The notes below the pieces were generated by a model that saw nothing but the letters and a program-made list of their open reading frames with translations, ran no database searches and was not told the origin of the DNA. Shown here in pieces: positions 19,853 to 26,346 of a stretch of DNA of 26,346 nucleotides. Every line of letters starts with the position of its first letter. Positions within the stretch are counted from its first letter, which is position 1. This stretch comes from a virus. Location of the stretch: IMG/VR virus record IMGVR_UViG_3300012359_000046, positions 1-26,346 of that record; one strand, 5' to 3'. Position numbers and translations under genes: made by a program.

Positions 19853-22800
19853 GTGGCTGGCCAGTCGATCACCTTTGACTTCCTAAGTCGCGGGTCCGCG
19901 ACTGTCGCCGGGGACTTCCGCAAGGTCGGGGACAACGCGGCCCTGGCGTCGCGGGGCGCGAAGGTGCTTGCCGACGTCATCGGCAAGCTGGGGGACAAGG
20001 AAAACCGGACCGCCGCCGAGTCGAAGATCCTGGCCAGGGCGCTACGGGAAACCGGGGCCGCGGAGGACCGGGTTACGGCGCGGGCGGTCCTGGCTGACGC
20101 GGCGATCCGCCGTCTCGGCGACTCGATGAAGGACTCCCAGAAGAAAAGCGACGGGCTGGGTAAGGCGCTGGGCGGCCTGAAGCTGAACCCGGGGCTGGTG
20201 GGCCCGCTGGTGGCACTCGCCCCGGCTATCGCGACCCTGGGCGGGGTGGCTACCGGGGCCGCTGCCGGGCTGGGTGGCGCGTTCATCGCCGGGGGTGCGG
20301 CTCTGGCCGCGTTCGGGGCCGTCGCCAAGCCGGTCCTGTCCGACGCGAAGAAGGCCGCGACAGCCGTCGAGACGGCGCAGACCGCGCACGCCGCCGCGGT
20401 CGCGAAGGTCACCGGCCAGTACCGGTACGCCATGTCGGTCGCCAAGACGCAGGCGCAGCGGAACGCCGCGTACGCCGCGGAGCAGAAGGGGTTCAGCGCC
20501 GCCGGGCTCGCCCAGACCGCGGCCCTGTCCAAGGCGTACGCGAACCTGTCCCCCGCGCAGATTGCCCTGTCCAAGCAGATCGGGGCGATGGCGGACTCGT
20601 GGGACAAGGTGAAGGCCGCGCAGACCCCCGTCGTCGCGGGCGCATTGCAGCCGTGGCTGAAATCCGTCACCGACCTGACGAAGAACCTCGGACCGATCAT
20701 CGCCCACGTGTCCCCGGTCATCGCGAGCCTCGGCGGCCAGTTCGGCGGGCTGATCAATTCGTCCGCGTTCCGGGGGTTCCGGGACTTCATCGGGTCCACC
20801 GGGTCGGCGGCGGTCAGCGCCACCGGCAGCACCCTGATCGACTTCGTCAAGGGGTTCATCACCCTGCTGCCGAAATTCGACCCGCTGATCCGGGAGGCCG
20901 TCGGCTGGATCTCCCGCCTGGGGCCCGCCTTCGCGACGTGGGCCGCCAGCAAGAAATCATCCGACGAGATCCAGCATTTCATGCAGTGGTTCAGCCAGAA
21001 CGGCCCCGTCGTGGGCGGGCTGCTGAAGAACATCGGCGGGGCGCTCGCGGCACTGGCCCCCGGCCTGACCAGCGGGGGCGCGCTGGAGCTGAAGGTCGTG
21101 TCGGACTTCCTGGGGTTCGTCGCGAAACTGCCCCCGGCGGTAGCCAAGCCGCTGGCCGAGGTGGCCGGGGCGGCGCTGATCCTGTCCAAGATGGGCGGCG
21201 GGAAGGTCATCTCGTTCCTGGTCACCGGGGCACTGGGCGGGATCTTCGGCAAGGGCGGCGTCGCGGCGGCGGCGGGCGGCGCGGCACAGGCGGGCGGCGC
21301 GGCGTCGCTGTGGTCGAGGCTGACCCCTGGCGCGAGGCTGGCCGGGGGCGCCCTGGCGATGACCCTGATCGTCGACGCGGTCCTGAAGGGCACCCCGTCA
21401 GGGAAGGGGAAGAACTGGTTCGACAACCCGTTCGGGATGCCCGGCCCCAAGGACAAGGCCAGCGCGAACAACTGGCTCACCTCATGGTCGCCGTACATCA
21501 ACAGGTTCAAGACGAACATCAGCGACATGACCGCCTTCGTGTCCGGGTCCTGGACCAAGTTCACGGTCCTCCTGTCATCCGTGTTCGGCATCGCGAAGGA
21601 GCACATCAGGATCACCTGGGACCAGATCAAGATCCTGTTCCTGCAGGGCGAGGATTTCATCGTCCGGACGATGGGGAAGCTTCCCGGCCCGCTGGGCGCC
21701 CCGTTCCGCGCCGCGCACGCGTCGATCCAGGCGTCGATGGCCGCCATCCAGCGTGACGTCGGCGCCGCCACGAGGAACATCCAGGGCGATTTCGACCGGC
21801 TGCACGGCAAAACCGTCCAGATCCACATGAACGGCCAGGGACTCTACACGATCACCGGGTCGATCATCGCGGCGAGCCAGGGCAAGGGCGGGTCCGGCAA
21901 TGCGGCGGGCGGCTTGGCCCGCGGCGGTTTCATCACAGGGGGCACCCCCGGCCGTGACTCGGTGTTCGCCGCGCTGATGCCCGGTGAGGTCGTCGTCCCC
22001 ACGCGGATGGTCAAGGCCGGCGCGGTCGACCACCTGCGCGGCAGCCTGCCCGGGTTCGCCTCTGGCGGCCAGGTGTCCGGCCCGCTCACGGCCCCGTTCG
22101 TGTCCGGGATGTACTCCTCGTTCCAGAACCGGATGACGGGCGCTGAGGTTTCGGCGATGCGCGCGTCGCTGAAGATAGCCGAAGCGGCGGCAGTGGCAGC
22201 GGCTAAGGCGGCGGCATCCGCCGGCGTGTCCGGGGCCGGCCCGGTCGGCGGCGACGCAGCCGCGAACAAGGCGCTGGCCCGGCGGATGTTCCCCTGGAAC
22301 ATCTACACCCAGTGGGGCGCGTTCGACACCCTGGAGATGCACGAGGCCGGATACAACCGGTTCGCCCGCAACCGGGCCAGCGGCGCGTACGGCATCCCGC
22401 AGGCCCTGCCGCCGACGAAGATGCCGTTCGCCGCGCAGGCCGCCGGCGGGTCCCACGCCGGGCCGCAGCTGTCCTGGATGTTCAACTACATCCGGCAGCG
22501 GTACGGCACCCCGGCGAACGCCTGGGCGCAGTATTACGCCCACCCCGGCGGGGTCGGCTGGTACGCCAAGGGCGGACTGGTCCCCGGGTTCGCCTCCGGC
22601 GGCACCGTCGGCCAGCAGGGCGCCGCGTACCTCAGGGCGTGGCGGACCCGGCACGGCGGCGGGTTCGGCGCCGCCCACGGCCCGGTCGTGCTCAACGAGC
22701 AGATCGCCCGGATGTCCGCCGCGGCGGTCCGCGCGCAGGCCCTGGCCGGCGCGTCCGGGCTGTCCCCCGGCCAGCACCGGTTCTGGGCGTCGGCAGCCGC

Positions 22801-23398
22801 CGGGGAGAAGAAGCGGCTGGCCGTGCTGCACAAGGAGCTGACCACGGAGCGGGCGTGGCGCTACCAGCTGGAACTCAACGAGCTCGGCCTGGACAGGGAG
22901 ATCCGCGCCGCCGGGAACATCCCGTCACTAGCCGGGCCGGTCAAGGGCTGGAAAGCGGCGCTCGGCCGGGACAAGGCCAGGGTCGCCGCGATCTCCAAGA
23001 TGCTCGGCTACTCCGGTGCGTACCTCGCCGCGCACAAGCCCCCTCCGAAGGTGACGCCGCCCGGAGTGCCGGGGTCGATCCCGCACGCCGGCGCCTACAC
23101 CGACAGCACCGCCGACCTGATCAGGCAGCTGTTCGCCGCGGCGGCATCGTCCAGCCGGGTGGTGACCCTGGACTCCGGCGGCATGGTCATGGACTCCGGC
23201 GGGTGGCTGCGGCCCGGGTGGAACCCACCGTCGTTCAACGGGACCGGCCGGCCAGAACTCCTGCGGCCTGACCGCGGCGGCGGCGCGGGCGGCGGGACGG
23301 TCGTGCTGCAGAACCACGGCGTGATCGGGTCGCAGGCCGAGCTGGAAGACTGGCTCGTCCGGTCCTACGACAACCTCAGGCGCAAGCGGAGGATCTGA
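19853..23398 (+). CDS. Tape measure protein with lysozyme-like domain
   Basis: This 1181-residue protein starts at GTG 19853. Residues 1-110 are helical and charged. Residues 114-160 form a hydrophobic Gly/Ala-rich stretch (possible membrane insertion). A long helical part follows, with a second hydrophobic region near 440-510. Then comes the motif PGEVVVPTRMVKAG..DHL near 705-725, typical for tape measures. Residues about 805-905 are a transglycosylase-like SLT domain (GAYGIPQALP, FNYIRQRYGTPANAWAQYY) with likely catalytic Glu831 in MHEAGYN. The C-terminus is charged and coiled. The length suggests a tail of roughly 170-180 nm at 1.5 angstrom per residue. The enzyme would help DNA cross the cell wall. 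Confidence 0.92.
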   Translation: MAGQSITFDFLSRGSATVAGDFRKVGDNAALASRGAKVLADVIGKLGDKENRTAAESKILARALRETGAAEDRVTARAVLADAAIRRLGDSMKDSQKKSDGLGKALGGLKLNPGLVGPLVALAPAIATLGGVATGAAAGLGGAFIAGGAALAAFGAVAKPVLSDAKKAATAVETAQTAHAAAVAKVTGQYRYAMSVAKTQAQRNAAYAAEQKGFSAAGLAQTAALSKAYANLSPAQIALSKQIGAMADSWDKVKAAQTPVVAGALQPWLKSVTDLTKNLGPIIAHVSPVIASLGGQFGGLINSSAFRGFRDFIGSTGSAAVSATGSTLIDFVKGFITLLPKFDPLIREAVGWISRLGPAFATWAASKKSSDEIQHFMQWFSQNGPVVGGLLKNIGGALAALAPGLTSGGALELKVVSDFLGFVAKLPPAVAKPLAEVAGAALILSKMGGGKVISFLVTGALGGIFGKGGVAAAAGGAAQAGGAASLWSRLTPGARLAGGALAMTLIVDAVLKGTPSGKGKNWFDNPFGMPGPKDKASANNWLTSWSPYINRFKTNISDMTAFVSGSWTKFTVLLSSVFGIAKEHIRITWDQIKILFLQGEDFIVRTMGKLPGPLGAPFRAAHASIQASMAAIQRDVGAATRNIQGDFDRLHGKTVQIHMNGQGLYTITGSIIAASQGKGGSGNAAGGLARGGFITGGTPGRDSVFAALMPGEVVVPTRMVKAGAVDHLRGSLPGFASGGQVSGPLTAPFVSGMYSSFQNRMTGAEVSAMRASLKIAEAAAVAAAKAAASAGVSGAGPVGGDAAANKALARRMFPWNIYTQWGAFDTLEMHEAGYNRFARNRASGAYGIPQALPPTKMPFAAQAAGGSHAGPQLSWMFNYIRQRYGTPANAWAQYYAHPGGVGWYAKGGLVPGFASGGTVGQQGAAYLRAWRTRHGGGFGAAHGPVVLNEQIARMSAAAVRAQALAGASGLSPGQHRFWASAAAGEKKRLAVLHKELTTERAWRYQLELNELGLDREIRAAGNIPSLAGPVKGWKAALGRDKARVAAISKMLGYSGAYLAAHKPPPKVTPPGVPGSIPHAGAYTDSTADLIRQLFAAAASSSRVVTLDSGGMVMDSGGWLRPGWNPPSFNGTGRPELLRPDRGGGAGGGTVVLQNHGVIGSQAELEDWLVRSYDNLRRKRRI

Positions 23399-23399
23399 C

Positions 23400-25367
23400 A
23401 TGGCCTCCTCCAGGCCGGCGTTCCGGTTCTACGTCGACTGGAACAACGACGGCCTGTTCACCGGCACCTACGATGAGGTGACCGCCACCCCTGGCGGCAA
23501 CGCGCTGGCCGGCGATGGCATGACCATTGCCTACGGCCGCGATCAGGCCCGGGCGTTCTCCCCCGTCCGCGCCGGCGAGGCCGCGTTCAGGCTGAACAAC
23601 GCGGCCAGGATCTACTCCCCGGAGAACGCCGGCTCGCCCCTGTACGGGAACCTGGTCCCCGGGCGGCCCGTCAAGATCACCGCCACCCAGGACGCCGCCA
23701 CCACCACGATCTACCGCGGGTTCCTCGACAACTACACCGTCAGCCCGAACAAGGGCGACCGGGCCGTCACCATGTCCTGCCTGGACCTGATGGCCCGGTT
23801 CGCCCAGGCCAACCCCCTGTCCACCCCCCTGTACGCCAGCATCCGCACTGGGACCGCGATCGGCTACATCCTCGACGCCCTCGGCTGGCCGTCCGGTGCC
23901 CGCGACCTCGACCCCGGCGCGTCCACGATCCGGTGGTGGTGGGAGGAAGGCACCGACGGGCTCACCGCCCTGGCCCGGATGCTCGCCGCCGAAGGACCCC
24001 CCGCCATCTGCTTCGTCGACACGGCGGGGAACTTCGTCTACCGGGACCGGCACCACCGGCTCCTGGACGCCGCGTCCGTCACCGTGCAGGCAGTGCTGTC
24101 CAACGGCACGCTCGCCGAGTCGGACGCCGGGACCGCGCTGAACGCCAACCCGACGTTCGAGGCGGGGATCGCCAGCTGGACCGCGCAGAACAGCGCCACC
24201 CTCGCGTCGTCGTCCGCGCAGGCGCACGGCGGCACCAAGTCCATGTCCGTCACCCCGAACGGGGTCGCCTCCGGCCCCGGCGCGCTGAGCGATCAGGTCC
24301 CCGCCGGCCCGGGCCCCCTCTACACGGGGACGGCGTGGTTCTGGTCCGCGTCATCCTGGGCGACCGGGGTGCGGGTGCAGCTGAACTGGTACAACGCAGC
24401 CCACGCGTACCTGTCCACCACCACCCCGCCGGCGGTGCCGCTGCCCGCCACGACGTGGACACAGGCCACTGTCGCCGACACGGCGCCTGCGAATGCCGCC
24501 TACGTGCAGCTCGTCGTCTCCGCGTCGGGCACGCCCGGCGCCGGGCAGGTATTCTTCACCGACGACGCGCAGCTCATCACCGCGGGGTTCGCCACCTACT
24601 CCCAGCCGATGACGTACGACACCGGGTGGCGCGACATCGTCAACACGATCATCACCTCCGTCGACCAGCGGAACCAGCAGGCCCTGGGCGCGGTGTGGCA
24701 GACCGACGCCACGATCGCCGTGCCCGCCGGCACGTCCGTGACCGTCATCGCCCAGTCCGGCGACCCGTTCCTGAACGCCGTCACCCCGGTGGCGGGGACC
24801 GATTACACCCTGCTGGCCGGCGCGGCCACCGCCAGCCTGTCCCGCACGTCCGGGCAGAGCACCACCATCACGCTGACCGATTCCGGCGCGGGGAGCATCG
24901 TCACCGGCCTGCAGCTGCGCGCTAACCCGGTCACCGTGGCCCGCACCGTGCAGGTGTCGGTGACCGACACCGCGTCGCAGGCCGCGTACGGGCGGCGGGG
25001 CCTCCCGTCCGGCATCGACATTTCCGGCGCCACCGTCGAGGACACGGTCGCGGTCGCGACCATCTTCGTCACCCGGTACGCCCAGCGCAAGCCCATCGTC
25101 ACCATCCCCGTCGCCAACCTCAACGGCACCCGCCTCACCCAGCAGCTCGCCCGCGACCTGTCCGACCGGATTCACGTCACCGACACCGAGACCGGGCTGG
25201 ACGCCGACTTCTTCATCGAGCAGATCAGCCACGCCACGTCCGGCCACGGCCGGGTCCTGACCACCACGTTCGGCTGCGAGAAAGCCGACGCGACCAGCCC
25301 GGCTAACCTGTTCGTGTTCGACGACGCCACCAACGGCAAGTTCGGCACCGGGAAGTTCGGCACGTGA
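23400..25367 (+). CDS. Minor tail protein with inserted carbohydrate-binding-like module
   Basis: This 655-residue protein has ATG 23400 after GGAGG. Residues 1-245 are a baseplate hub-like domain (FYVDWNNDGLFTG, FRLNNAARIYSPEN, YRGFLDNYTVSP, TMSCLDLMARF). Residues about 248-393 are an inserted beta-sandwich resembling CBM_4_9 (LNANPTFEAGIASW, HGGTKSMSVTP, YTGTAWFWSAS, FFTDDAQL). Residues about 400-640 return to the hub fold, with LSDRIHVTDTETGLDADFFIEQISH near the end. The last ten residues are the repeat GKFGT twice. The inserted module may bind a host cell wall sugar. The distal tail position after the tape measure supports this. Confidence 0.8.
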   Translation: MASSRPAFRFYVDWNNDGLFTGTYDEVTATPGGNALAGDGMTIAYGRDQARAFSPVRAGEAAFRLNNAARIYSPENAGSPLYGNLVPGRPVKITATQDAATTTIYRGFLDNYTVSPNKGDRAVTMSCLDLMARFAQANPLSTPLYASIRTGTAIGYILDALGWPSGARDLDPGASTIRWWWEEGTDGLTALARMLAAEGPPAICFVDTAGNFVYRDRHHRLLDAASVTVQAVLSNGTLAESDAGTALNANPTFEAGIASWTAQNSATLASSSAQAHGGTKSMSVTPNGVASGPGALSDQVPAGPGPLYTGTAWFWSASSWATGVRVQLNWYNAAHAYLSTTTPPAVPLPATTWTQATVADTAPANAAYVQLVVSASGTPGAGQVFFTDDAQLITAGFATYSQPMTYDTGWRDIVNTIITSVDQRNQQALGAVWQTDATIAVPAGTSVTVIAQSGDPFLNAVTPVAGTDYTLLAGAATASLSRTSGQSTTITLTDSGAGSIVTGLQLRANPVTVARTVQVSVTDTASQAAYGRRGLPSGIDISGATVEDTVAVATIFVTRYAQRKPIVTIPVANLNGTRLTQQLARDLSDRIHVTDTETGLDADFFIEQISHATSGHGRVLTTTFGCEKADATSPANLFVFDDATNGKFGTGKFGT

Positions 25368-25675
25368 CCGCGTTCGCCCGCGCCTACCTCAACTGGGGCC
25401 GTTGGGTCGCCGACTGCGGGCGGCCCTATTGCAACGGCGCCGAACGGCTCGAACCCCGGCAGGCTCAGATCCACTGCTCGAACTGCCACTGGGAAGCCCC
25501 CGTGCAATGGCCCGCCGATGCGGACGCGATCTGGGAGGTGCTCGCCGCCCGGCCGGTGCCGGGCACCCGGAACTGGTTCCCCTCCGGGCACGAGCTCGCG
25601 CTGCGGTCCGGGTGCCCCCACGGGCAGAACATCGCCGACCTGGTGGCCGAAAACGCTGAATACGGGATCATCTAA
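25364..25675 (+). CDS. Small zinc-ribbon tail-region protein
   Basis: This 103-residue protein has a GTG start overlapping the previous stop (GTGA). It opens with AYLNWGRWVADCGRPYCNGAE, followed by QIHCSNCHWEAPVQWP. Four Cys residues in two pairs (CGRPYC and CSNC) form a probable zinc ribbon. A later Cys and His (GCPHG) may add to it. I recall similar NWGRWVADC proteins among actinophage tail genes, with no known function. A structural role is likely. Confidence 0.65.
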   Translation: MTAFARAYLNWGRWVADCGRPYCNGAERLEPRQAQIHCSNCHWEAPVQWPADADAIWEVLAARPVPGTRNWFPSGHELALRSGCPHGQNIADLVAENAEYGII

Positions 25676-25716
25676 CATCTAGATACTTGATAATCAGAAC
25701 GTGACGGGGTGATTAC
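25676..25716 (+). promoter_or_regulatory. AT-rich gap with a possible -10 element
   Basis: This 41-base gap is far richer in A and T than its surroundings. GATAAT at 25689-25694 matches five of six bases of the bacterial -10 consensus, but no good -35 is visible at the right distance. It could give the fibre-like gene its own promoter. Confidence 0.3.
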
Positions 25717-26250
25717 GTGGCGTGGTCGGCACCGATGACCGCGGTGGCGAATACTGTCTTCACGGCTGCGCAGTTCAACACCTACGTCCGCGACAACCTC
25801 AACGAGACCGCCCCGGCGAAAGCCACCGCGGCCGGGCAGATATTCGTCTCGACCGCGCCCAACACGATCGCGGCGCGGCTCGTCAACGCCGACTACATCG
25901 CCACGTCGGAGACGACGACCTCCACCACCTACGCCGACCTGGCCACGACCGGGCCGACCGTCACGGCCACCACCTCGGCCAGCGCTATCGTGGCCATCTT
26001 CTGCAACCAGCAGACCAGCGGCGGCACCGCCGCGTGGATGAGCTACGCCATCTCCGGCGCGACCACCGACGCGTCGAACGACAACCGGGCGATCCAGCTG
26101 CAGTCGACCGGCGGGCAGCGGCTCGGCGCGACGTTCTTCCACGGGGCGCTCCTCAACCCGGGCACCAACACATTCAAAGCCGAGTACAGAGTCTCCACGT
26201 CCGGGACCGGGACGTTCTCCGTGCGGCGGCTGATGGTCATCCCGATGTAA
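25717..26250 (+). CDS. Fibre-like tail protein
   Basis: This 177-residue protein starts at GTG 25717; only a weak GGGG lies upstream. The N-terminus WSAPMTAVANTVFTAAQFNTYVRDNLNE is a recurrent start of actinophage tail fibre-like and minor structural proteins. The rest is a Thr/Ala/Ser-rich beta region (ATSETTTSTTYADLATTGPTV and so on) ending with FSVRRLMVIPM, a pattern of trimer-type or lectin-like beta sandwiches. It follows the minor tail genes, so a receptor-binding or tip role is reasonable. The specific function is inferred. Confidence 0.65.
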   Translation: MAWSAPMTAVANTVFTAAQFNTYVRDNLNETAPAKATAAGQIFVSTAPNTIAARLVNADYIATSETTTSTTYADLATTGPTVTATTSASAIVAIFCNQQTSGGTAAWMSYAISGATTDASNDNRAIQLQSTGGQRLGATFFHGALLNPGTNTFKAEYRVSTSGTGTFSVRRLMVIPM

Positions 26251-26346
26251 GTGCCTGCGGATGGCCCGGCCGCATTCCGGGCACGGGCCCCGCCAGCCGA
26301 CCGGGAGCGGGACAGTGCATGTCAGGTTGTGCCCGGATGCGGTGAC
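26251..26346 (+). CDS. Possible start of a further gene (cut by window)
   Basis: A GTG directly after the fibre-like stop opens a frame that runs off the window (32 codons, Ala/Arg/Pro-rich). There is no ribosome binding site and no recognisable motif. It could equally be an untranslated spacer. Confidence 0.2.
   Translation, partial: MPADGPAAFRARAPPADRERDSACQVVPGCGD

Noticed and set aside
19822-21828. Long minus-strand open frame (668 codons) opposite the tape measure
   Set aside because: It is antisense to a clearly recognisable tape measure protein, has no family-like motif, and long antisense frames are expected from G/C third-position bias.
1-26346. Lysogeny functions or attachment sites
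   Set aside because: No integrase, excisionase, repressor or att-like duplicated tRNA end is seen; the window covers late genes only, so phage or prophage status stays open.

Overview
This window looks like a piece of the late (virion structure) operon of a tailed phage or prophage of the siphovirus type, with an HK97-like head, from a high-GC actinobacterial host. The grounds are very high GC with strong G/C third-position bias, frequent GTG and TTG starts, start-stop overlaps between genes (ATGA, GTGA, TTGA), and actinophage-type versions of terminase, portal, S78-type protease, capsid, gp6-like connector, tail terminator, tail tube, frameshifted tail chaperone, tape measure and minor tail proteins. 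The window cuts into the terminase at its left edge and ends just after a fibre-like gene. No integrase, repressor, lysis or replication gene is visible, so free phage and prophage cannot be told apart, and the host genus cannot be named.

Layout. 1-3117 holds packaging: terminase ATPase part, a separately encoded nuclease part, a small membrane protein and the portal. 3120-6499 holds capsid maturation: a very large prohead protease fused to a peptidoglycan-binding module, then the major capsid protein. 6515-8836 is a first sugar-modification block: a macrolide-sugar-type O-methyltransferase and a methyltransferase-glycosyltransferase fusion. 8833-12518 is a run of small proteins and beta-rich surface proteins, ending in a fibre with sixteen Ala/Gly/Thr/Ser repeats of about 18 residues. 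12515-14472 holds the head-tail connector and tail terminator. 15031-17548 is a second sugar-modification block: a methyltransferase and a CgeB-like glycosyltransferase. 17561-26250 is the tail: tube protein, gp10-like protein, chaperone, tape measure with a lysozyme-like domain, a minor tail protein with an inserted carbohydrate-binding-like module, a zinc-ribbon protein and a fibre-like protein.

Five minus-strand islands interrupt this plus-strand operon, each between two structural genes: an HNH endonuclease (13398-13973), two small genes (14528-14982), three small genes (15796-16494), a second HNH endonuclease carrying five tandem zinc ribbons (17959-18681), and a 27-residue membrane peptide (19729-19812).

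The most interesting reading is that the phage builds and methylates a glycan on its own virion. Three methyltransferase domains and two glycosyltransferase domains sit inside the morphogenesis operon, next to Thr/Ser-rich repetitive surface proteins that could accept the sugar. Other points worth checking are a probable ATT start codon on the second glycosyltransferase with a decayed duplicate of its 5' end 247 bp upstream, a terminase nuclease lacking two of its expected acidic residues, nested in-frame starts in the protease gene, and a minus-strand gene carrying the tail-tube sequence signature.
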